Assembly: GCF_000296215.2 (NCBI RefSeq)
Contig: NZ_CP013949.1
Span: 7,433,501 to 7,497,500, forward strand
Direction of reading: 5' to 3'
From: Bradyrhizobium sp. CCGE-LA001
GTDB lineage: Bacteria; Pseudomonadota; Alphaproteobacteria; Rhizobiales; Xanthobacteraceae
Length of the DNA stretch: 64,000 nt
Positions 7,702 to 14,372 of the stretch are shown piece after piece. A model generated the notes under the pieces. It saw nothing but the letters and a program-made list of their open reading frames with translations, ran no database searches and was not told the DNA's origin. A program made the translations under genes and the position numbers. Each line of letters starts with the position of its first letter. The first letter of the stretch is position 1.

Positions 7702-10700
7702 ATGCTGCACGATTGGGGCGTGATCGCCGCCGCCTTCGGCTACATCGGCTTTCTGTTCCTGGTGGCGAGCCACGGCGACCGCCGCTCGCTGGCCGGCCCT
7801 GGCCGTGCGTCCGGGCTGATCTACCCGCTGTCGCTGGCGATCTACTGCACCTCCTGGACCTTCTTCGGCTCGGTGGGCTTCGCCACCCGCACCTCGACCG
7901 ACTTCCTGGCGATCTATGTCGGCCCCATCCTGATGATCGGGCTCGGCGCCGGCGTGCTCCGGCGCGTGATCCAGCTGGCCAAGGCCCACAACATCACCTC
8001 GATCGCCGATTTCATCGGCGCACGCTACGGCAAGAGCCAGGCGGTAGCGGCCACCGTAGCGCTGATCGCCATCATCGGCTCGGTGCCCTACATCGCGCTC
8101 CAGCTCAAGGCGGTGGCCTCCTCGCTCGGTACGATCCTGAGCGAAGACCAGGCCTTCTCCCACATCCCGATCCTCGGCGACATGGCGCTGATGGTGACGC
8201 TGGCAATGGCGGCCTTCGCGGTGCTGTTCGGCACCCGCCAGACCGACGCCACCGAGCACCAGCACGGCCTGATGCTGGCGATCGCAACCGAATCCATCAT
8301 CAAGCTGGTCGCCTTCCTCGCCGCCGGCATCTTCGTCACCTTCTGGATGTTCTCGCCGCAGGAATTGATCGAGCGCGCGATGAAGACGCCGGAGGCGGTG
8401 CGCGCCATCAACTACTCGCCGTCGATCGGCAACTTCCTCACCATGACGCTGCTGTCGCTGTGCGCGATCATGCTGCTGCCGCGCCAATTCCATGTCAGCG
8501 TGGTGGAGAATTCGTCCGACGCCGAGGTCGGCCGCGCGCGCTGGCTGTTCCCGCTCTATCTCGTCGCCATCAATCTGTTCGTGATCCCGATCGCGCTGGC
8601 CGGTCTCGTCACCTTCCCGTTCGGCGCCGCCGATCCCGATATGTACGTGCTCGCCCTGCCGATCGAGTACGGCGCGGACCTGCTCAGCGTCGTGGTCTTC
8701 GTGGGCGGGCTGTCGGCCGCGACCGCCATGGTGATCGTCGAATGCGTCGCGCTCTCCATCATGGTCTCGAACGACCTCGTGGTGCCCCTGGTGCTGCAAC
8801 GGCGCCCGGAAGGTCGCACCGGCGGCGCCGATTTCAGCGACTTCCTGCTGCGCTCGCGGCGGCTTGCAATCTTCGCCATCATGGTGATGGCGTATTTCTA
8901 CTACCGCGCCCTCGGCAACACCCAGCTTGCCGCGATCGGCCTGTTGTCCTTTGCCGCCATCGCCCAGCTCGCACCGAGCTTCTTCGGCGGACTGTTGTGG
9001 CGGCGCGCGACCGCGCGGGGCGCGATCGGCGGCATGCTGGTCGGCTTCCTGGTGTGGCTCTACACGCTGTTCTTGCCGAGCTTCATGGACGCCTCGACGT
9101 CAGGCATCCTGTGGCTCCAGCACGGCCCGTTCGGGATCGAGGCGCTGCGGCCGCAGGCGCTGTTCGGCGCCGACCTGCCGCCGCTGATGCACGGCGTCAT
9201 CTGGTCGCTGTCTCTCAACGTCCTCACTTATGTGCTGCTCTCGCTGGCACGCCGGCCGTCTTCCATCGAGCTCGTGCAGGCCGATCTGTTCGTGCCCAAC
9301 ACACTCGCGCCCATCACGCCGAGCTTCCGCCGCTGGCGCACCACCGTCACCGTGCAGGACATCCAGACCACGGTGGCGCAATATCTCGGGCCCGACCGCG
9401 CGCGGCATTCGTTCGAGGCCTTCTCGGCGCGGCGTAACGTCCGGCTCGAGCCGGGGGCGCCCGCGGATTTCGAGCTGTTGCAGCACGCCGAGCACCTGAT
9501 CGCCTCCTCGATCGGCGCGGCCTCCTCGCGACTCGTGATGTCGCTGCTGCTGCGCAAGCGGACAGTCTCGGCGAAGGCCGCACTGAAGCTGCTCGACGAT
9601 TCCCATGCGGCGCTGCACTTCAACCGCGAGATCCTCCAGACCGCGCTCAATCACGTGCGCCAGGGCATCGCGGTGTTCGATGCCGATCTGCAGCTGATCT
9701 GCTCCAATCGGCAGTTCGGCGACCTCCTCAACGTTCCCCCGCATTTCGTCCAGTTCGGCACGCCGCTTCGCGAAATCCTGGAATTCATCGGCGTCGCTGA
9801 TCCGGACGACCCGGTCGAGCGCGAATCCATGCTGGAGCGGCGGCTGGCCGCCTACACCACCGACAGCGAGCCCTATCTCGAACGCCTGCCGGATCGCCAC
9901 ATGGTGATCGAGGTGCTCACCAACCACATGCCCGGCGGCGGCTTCGTCATCACCTTCACGGACGTCACACCGACATTCGAGGCGGCGGAAGCACTGGAGC
10001 GGGCCAACGCGACGCTGGAAAAGCGTGTCCGCGATCGCACCGAGGAGCTGACGCGGCTGAATTCGGAGCTGGCGCAGGCCAAGAGCACGGCGGAGGATGC
10101 CAGCATCTCCAAGACGCGCTTCCTCGCCGCCGCCAGCCACGACATTCTGCAGCCGTTGAACGCGGCGCGGCTCTACGTCACCAGCCTCGTCGAGCGCCAG
10201 CACAATGGCGAGGAGACGCGGCTGGCCGAGAACATCGACGAATCTTTGCAGGCAATCGAGGAGATCCTGGGCGCGCTGCTCGACATCTCCAGGCTCGACG
10301 CCGGCGCGATGACGACCTCGATCACGAGCTTCAAGATGGCCGATCTGATGCGCTCGCTGGAGATCGAGTTCGCGCCGATTGCGCGCGCCAAGGGCCTGGA
10401 GCTCACCTTCGTGCCCTGCTCGCTCCCGGTCGAGTCGGACCGGCTGCTGCTGCGGCGCCTGCTCCAGAACCTGATCTCCAACGCGATCAAATACACCCCG
10501 CGCGGGCGGGTGCTGGTCGGTTGCCGCCGCCGGGGTTCGTCGCTGAAGATCTCCGTCTACGACACCGGCGTCGGCATCCCGCCGGTCAAGCGCGGCGAGA
10601 TCTTCAAGGAATTCCATCGCCTCGAGCAGGGCGCGCGAATCGCACGCGGCCTCGGCCTCGGGCTCTCGATCGTCGAGCGGCTGGCGCGGGTGCTCAAGCA

Positions 10701-11211
10701 CGGCATCGCCATCGACAGCAATAGAAGCGGCGGCTCGGTGTTCTCCGTGACGGTGCCGACGGCGAAGGCGGTCACCCACACCGCGGCCGTGACCAGCGCG
10801 ACGCCGCTGGCGCGCACGCCGATCTCGGGCGCGCTGATCGTCTGCATCGAGAACGATGCGGCGATCCTCGACGGCATGCGCACGCTGTTGAAGGCCTGGG
10901 ATGCCGAGGTGATCGCCGTCGCCGATCCCGAAGGCGCGATCGCCGCGATCGAAGCAGCCGGTCGTCGCGTCACCGGCCTCCTCGTCGACTATCACCTCGA
11001 CCGCGGTAACGGCATCGCCGCGATCCGCGAGATCCGCCGCCGCTTCGGCGACGGCATTCCCGCGATCCTGATCACCGCCGACCGCAGCCCCGCCGTGCAG
11101 ATTGCCGCGCGCGACGAGAAGGTCGCCGTGCTCAACAAGCCGGTGAAGCCGGCCTCGCTCCGCGCCCTGCTCGGCCAGTGGCGCACGCAGCAGATGGTGG
11201 CGGCGGAGTGA
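7702..11211 (+). CDS. solute-symporter-like hybrid sensor histidine kinase
   Basis: This 1169-residue membrane protein has about 12-13 hydrophobic helices over residues 1-500 with the look of the SLC5/SSS Na+:solute symporter fold (YCTSWTFFGSVGFATRTSTDFLAIYVGP, then NITSIADFIGARYGKSQ). A linker and a PAS-like domain (LNHVRQGIAVFDADLQLICSN, about 650-770) follow. Next come a coiled coil, HisKA with phospho-acceptor His813 (FLAAASHDILQPLNAARLY), a HATPase_c domain (NLISNAIKYT, DTGVGIP, GLGLGLSI) and a C-terminal receiver with Asp1096 (LLVDYHLDRG). It is built like CbrA/NahK-type kinases, in which a transporter-like domain may sense a solute. No separate output regulator is adjacent. The ligand is unknown. 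Confidence 0.93.
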   Translation: MLHDWGVIAAAFGYIGFLFLVASHGDRRSLAGPGRASGLIYPLSLAIYCTSWTFFGSVGFATRTSTDFLAIYVGPILMIGLGAGVLRRVIQLAKAHNITSIADFIGARYGKSQAVAATVALIAIIGSVPYIALQLKAVASSLGTILSEDQAFSHIPILGDMALMVTLAMAAFAVLFGTRQTDATEHQHGLMLAIATESIIKLVAFLAAGIFVTFWMFSPQELIERAMKTPEAVRAINYSPSIGNFLTMTLLSLCAIMLLPRQFHVSVVENSSDAEVGRARWLFPLYLVAINLFVIPIALAGLVTFPFGAADPDMYVLALPIEYGADLLSVVVFVGGLSAATAMVIVECVALSIMVSNDLVVPLVLQRRPEGRTGGADFSDFLLRSRRLAIFAIMVMAYFYYRALGNTQLAAIGLLSFAAIAQLAPSFFGGLLWRRATARGAIGGMLVGFLVWLYTLFLPSFMDASTSGILWLQHGPFGIEALRPQALFGADLPPLMHGVIWSLSLNVLTYVLLSLARRPSSIELVQADLFVPNTLAPITPSFRRWRTTVTVQDIQTTVAQYLGPDRARHSFEAFSARRNVRLEPGAPADFELLQHAEHLIASSIGAASSRLVMSLLLRKRTVSAKAALKLLDDSHAALHFNREILQTALNHVRQGIAVFDADLQLICSNRQFGDLLNVPPHFVQFGTPLREILEFIGVADPDDPVERESMLERRLAAYTTDSEPYLERLPDRHMVIEVLTNHMPGGGFVITFTDVTPTFEAAEALERANATLEKRVRDRTEELTRLNSELAQAKSTAEDASISKTRFLAAASHDILQPLNAARLYVTSLVERQHNGEETRLAENIDESLQAIEEILGALLDISRLDAGAMTTSITSFKMADLMRSLEIEFAPIARAKGLELTFVPCSLPVESDRLLLRRLLQNLISNAIKYTPRGRVLVGCRRRGSSLKISVYDTGVGIPPVKRGEIFKEFHRLEQGARIARGLGLGLSIVERLARVLKHGIAIDSNRSGGSVFSVTVPTAKAVTHTAAVTSATPLARTPISGALIVCIENDAAILDGMRTLLKAWDAEVIAVADPEGAIAAIEAAGRRVTGLLVDYHLDRGNGIAAIREIRRRFGDGIPAILITADRSPAVQIAARDEKVAVLNKPVKPASLRALLGQWRTQQMVAAE

Positions 11212-11222
11212 GGGCGCGGAGA

Positions 11223-12044
11223 TCAGTAGTCGGTCGAGACGCTGAGCGGTCGCCACGTCTCGAGCTCTTCGAGACGAAGCCTATCGGCCGCGGCGATCGC
11301 ATTCACGGCATCGCTGCCGAGCGCGATCCGCAGAGGCGGACGGTTCATGTCCGCAAGCTTCAACACGACGGCCGCGGCCTTGGCGGGGTCGCCGGGCTGG
11401 CGGCCATCGTAATCGCGCTGCATCCTGATCGCAGCACCGACCACGGCATCGTACTCCGGGCGTCCTTCGTCCGCTGCGTGCGCGGCCTGGGCAAAGCCGG
11501 TGCGGAAACCGCCGGGCTCGACGATCGTCACGTGCACGCCGATCAACGCCATTTCGCGCGCTAGCGATTCCGAAAAGCCCTCGATTCCCCATTTCGCGGC
11601 TGAATAAGCCGCACGTGCCGGGGCACCGATCCGGCCGCCGACGGACGAGACCTGCACGATATGCCCGCTGCGCTGCCGACGCAGCACCGGGATCGCCGCC
11701 TTGGTGACGATGATGGTGCCGATCAAATTCGCCTCGATCTGCCGCCGGAACGAGTCCAGGCTGGTGTCCTCGACCGACCCGAGATCGCCGTAACCGGCAT
11801 TGTTTACGACGACATCGACGCCGCCGAACGTCTCCACGGCGAGACCGACCGCCGCATGCGCTGCCGCCTCATCGGTCACGTCGAGTGTTGCCAGTCGAAG
11901 CCTTTCACCGAAACGCCCAAGTAACGGTTCGAGCGGCTTTGGGTCCCGCGCCGACGCGAGCACGCGATTCCCCGCCCCGAGTGCGGCTTCCACGATGGAG
12001 CGGCCAAGTCCACGCGAGGCGCCGCTGACGAACCATGTCTTCAT
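11223..12044 (-). CDS. SDR-family NAD(P)-dependent oxidoreductase
   Basis: The protein has 273 residues from the ATG at 12044; the open frame upstream overlaps the P460 gene and is not needed. It is a classical short-chain dehydrogenase. The nucleotide-binding motif is VSGASRGLGRSI at the N-terminus, then NNAGYG, the catalytic Ser in VQVSSVGGRIG and the YSAAK active-site Tyr-Lys pair. The tail NRPPLRIALGSDAVNAI is typical of the subfamily that includes uncharacterised oxidoreductases acting on small carbonyls. It is the last gene of a probable minus-strand group with P460, hydrolase and ohr; the gap to the P460 gene is 10 bases. The substrate is unknown. Confidence 0.9.
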   Translation of the reverse strand: MKTWFVSGASRGLGRSIVEAALGAGNRVLASARDPKPLEPLLGRFGERLRLATLDVTDEAAAHAAVGLAVETFGGVDVVVNNAGYGDLGSVEDTSLDSFRRQIEANLIGTIIVTKAAIPVLRRQRSGHIVQVSSVGGRIGAPARAAYSAAKWGIEGFSESLAREMALIGVHVTIVEPGGFRTGFAQAAHAADEGRPEYDAVVGAAIRMQRDYDGRQPGDPAKAAAVVLKLADMNRPPLRIALGSDAVNAIAAADRLRLEELETWRPLSVSTDY

Positions 12045-12054
12045 GACGGTCGCC

Positions 12055-12618
12055 TCAAGGCGCGAGCCGCGTGAAGACGTAATCGCGTGCCTTGGCCCGC
12101 GCTTCATGGCACGCGAAGCAGGTGCGGTGCTGGGCCTCGTCCACCGGCTTGCCGTTGATGAAGCGGCCGAAGCCCCAGCCGCCTGTCGCGGCATATTTCT
12201 TGGAATCCTTCACCATCACCTGGACGGTGGTGGCGGCACCGGGAATCGTCGCGGACGCGAACTCCGGCGACTGTTTCCGCTTCCAGGCACGCTTGACCAG
12301 GATGGTGCCATCAGGGAACGGAAGCTTGCCGGCTTGATACGCATCGATCGCAGTCTGGTTGCCGATCACGGCGCGAAGCTCGTCGAGCGGCGCCGCCTCT
12401 TCGGCCGGCGCGATCAGCTCCCACTGCTTGTAGCCGGGAGGAATCGTGACGCCGAAGATCGGCGAGGCATCGGCGGCGCTCTTTTCCCCCGGGCCCTCCG
12501 CAGACGCGATCGTGACGAGATACGGCACACAGGTCAGGAGCACGACGATCAGGATCGCGGCGAGCACGATCAGCGTGGCGTAAGGAGATTTCTTTGTCTC
12601 GGGTTCGGCGGGTGTCAT
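12055..12618 (-). CDS. cytochrome P460-family heme protein
   Basis: The protein has 187 residues, with an N-terminal membrane anchor (YATLIVLAAILIVVLLTCVPYLV, about 12-34) and a periplasmic domain. IPPGYKQWELIAP, then PDGTILVKRAWKRK and a C-terminal heme c motif CFACH (HRTCFACHEARAKARDYVFTRLAP) match the cytochrome P460 fold, a beta-barrel c-heme domain. Characterised P460s oxidise hydroxylamine; the related cytochrome c'-beta binds NO. Its heme cross-link Lys cannot be judged without alignment. It lies between an SDR and an epoxide-hydrolase-like gene, an odd setting for nitrogen chemistry. It may act as a heme peroxidase or NO-handling protein. Confidence 0.85.
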   Translation of the reverse strand: MTPAEPETKKSPYATLIVLAAILIVVLLTCVPYLVTIASAEGPGEKSAADASPIFGVTIPPGYKQWELIAPAEEAAPLDELRAVIGNQTAIDAYQAGKLPFPDGTILVKRAWKRKQSPEFASATIPGAATTVQVMVKDSKKYAATGGWGFGRFINGKPVDEAQHRTCFACHEARAKARDYVFTRLAP

Positions 12619-12690
12619 GACGTCTCATCAAGCTGGTTACAACGGGCGATCCTCGGTCCAGCCTGGCTGGACCGAGGTGCTGACAGATGC

Positions 12691-13719
12691 TCAGGCGCCA
12701 TCGGCGTCGATGACGGCCTTGGCGAAGGCTTCCGGTGCTTCCTGCGGCAGATTGTGGCCGATGCCGCCGGTGATCAGGCGGAATTCGTAGCGGCCCGAGA
12801 ACTTCTTGGCATAGGCGCTCGGATCGGGATGCGGGGCGCCGTTGGCGTCGCCCTCCATCGTGATCGTCGGCACGTCGATGACGGGAGCCGCCGCGAGCTT
12901 CTTTTCGAGATGGTCGTATTTTGCCTCGCCCTGCGCGAGCCCCAGGCGCCAGCGATAATTGTGGATCGTGATCGCGACATGATCCTTGTTATCGAGCGCC
13001 GCGGCGCTTCGATTGAAGGTGGCGTCGTCGAACTTCCACTGCGGCGATGCCAGCTTCCAGATCAGCTTGGCGAAATCATGCGTGTACTTCTCGTATCCGG
13101 CGCGGCCGCGCTCGGTGGCGAAATAGAACTGATACCACCATTGCAGCTCGGCCGACGGCGGCAGCGGCGCGTTGCCCGCGGCCTGGCTGGAGATCAGATA
13201 ACCGCTGACCGACACCAATGCCCGGCAGCGATCCGGCCATAGCGCAGCGATGATGTCGGCCGTGCGCGCGCCCCAGTCGAAGCCGGCGACGACGGCCTTC
13301 TTGATATCGAGCTTGTCCATCAGCGCGATGATGTCGGCGGCCATCGCAGCAGGCTCGCCGTTGCGCGGTGTCTCGCCGGAGAGGAAATGCGTGCTGCCAT
13401 AACCGCGCAGGTACGGGATGATCACGCGATAGCCGGCCTTTGCCAGGATCGGCGCGACGTCCACGAAGGCGTGGATGTCGTAGGGCCAGCCATGCAGCAG
13501 GATCGCCACCGGACCGTTCGAGGGACCCGCCTCGGCATATCCGACATTGAGGACACCGGCATCGATCTGCTTGATCGCGCCGAACGACGCATTCGATGCG
13601 GAAGATCGCGGCGCCCCCGTCTCGGCGCGGGCGAGGTCGATCACGCCGAGCCCCATGGCAACGGTTCCGGCGGCGACACCAAAGAAATTGCGGCGGTGCT
13701 GGTCGATGATCTGGTTCAT
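12691..13719 (-). CDS. exported epoxide-hydrolase-like alpha/beta hydrolase
   Basis: The protein has 342 residues. The N-terminus MNQIIDQHRRNFFGVAAGTV carries a twin-arginine pattern (RRNFF) before a hydrophobic stretch ending in ARAETGA, so Tat export to the periplasm is likely. The oxyanion-hole motif HGWPYDIHAF and the nucleophile elbow GFDWGARTA use Asp rather than Ser, the mark of epoxide hydrolases and haloalkane dehalogenases. The catalytic His is in GGIGHNLPQEAPEAF. A cap domain lies between. It is 35 bases downstream of ohr and probably co-transcribed. It may detoxify reactive epoxides; the substrate is not known. Confidence 0.88.
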   Translation of the reverse strand: MNQIIDQHRRNFFGVAAGTVAMGLGVIDLARAETGAPRSSASNASFGAIKQIDAGVLNVGYAEAGPSNGPVAILLHGWPYDIHAFVDVAPILAKAGYRVIIPYLRGYGSTHFLSGETPRNGEPAAMAADIIALMDKLDIKKAVVAGFDWGARTADIIAALWPDRCRALVSVSGYLISSQAAGNAPLPPSAELQWWYQFYFATERGRAGYEKYTHDFAKLIWKLASPQWKFDDATFNRSAAALDNKDHVAITIHNYRWRLGLAQGEAKYDHLEKKLAAAPVIDVPTITMEGDANGAPHPDPSAYAKKFSGRYEFRLITGGIGHNLPQEAPEAFAKAVIDADGA

Positions 13720-13754
13720 GGTGCTGGTCCTTGTTTGATGGTGGGAGGGGTGCG

Positions 13755-14174
13755 TCAGATCAGCGCGACCGTGACGTCGATGTTGCTGCGGACGGCCTTG
13801 GAGTAGGGACAGGTTTGATGCGCGTCATCGATGATGCCGCGCGCGATCTCGGGGTCGAGACCCGGGAGACTGACATTAAGGCGCGCTCTCAGCGCGTAGC
13901 CACCGTCGTCGAGCACGAGATCGATCTCCGCATCGATCGCGGTCTTCCTGGGAAGGTCGATCTTCCGATTGCGCGCCGCCTTCTCCATCGCACCTTCGAA
14001 ACACGCCGACCAGCCCGCCGCGAATAATTGCTCGGGATTGGTGCCGATGCCTGCGCCGCCCGGCGGCGATAATTTGACATCCAGGCGACCATCGGAGCTG
14101 CGCGATGTGCCGTCGTGCCGACCGCCGCTGGTGTGTGTCCTGCCCGTGTAGACCAGTTTTGCCGCTTGCGTCAT
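13755..14174 (-). CDS. ohr: organic hydroperoxide resistance protein Ohr
   Basis: The protein has 139 residues, the usual size. It is an OsmC/Ohr-fold thiol peroxidase that reduces organic hydroperoxides using the catalytic pair Cys58 (GWSACFEGAM) and Cys122 (HQTCPYSKAVR). The N-terminal VYTGRTHTSGGRHDGTSRSSDGRLDVKL with its conserved Arg is also typical. It is first in the minus-strand group ohr - hydrolase - P460 - SDR. The usual partner OhrR (a MarR-type regulator) is absent; instead a large wHTH-NTPase regulator is divergent 198 bases away and may control it. Confidence 0.94.
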   Translation of the reverse strand: MTQAAKLVYTGRTHTSGGRHDGTSRSSDGRLDVKLSPPGGAGIGTNPEQLFAAGWSACFEGAMEKAARNRKIDLPRKTAIDAEIDLVLDDGGYALRARLNVSLPGLDPEIARGIIDDAHQTCPYSKAVRSNIDVTVALI

Positions 14175-14372
14175 GAGGCTGTCCTTTCCGTTGCGTAACT
14201 GACTAGCAGCGGCTGCTCCAGGACACCCGTTGGGAGTTGTGAGAAGTTGTGAGGTCTCACCTCGCGCGGCTCATAAGGCCTGCATCCACGGTCTGATGCC
14301 GATGCGGAGCCACGACTTGCCTGATCGCACCCGTCTGGCTATCGAGACCCCCGAAAGGATCAGGATTTCGTG
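14175..14372. other. divergent intergenic region ohr / STAND regulator
   Basis: This 198-base gap contains the promoters for both directions. A short near-repeat GGAGTTGTGAGAAGTTGTGAGG lies at 14231-14252, composed of two direct copies of GTTGTGAG spaced 11 bases apart. This is one helical turn, as expected for a tandem winged-helix site, but it is unproven. Confidence 0.35.
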
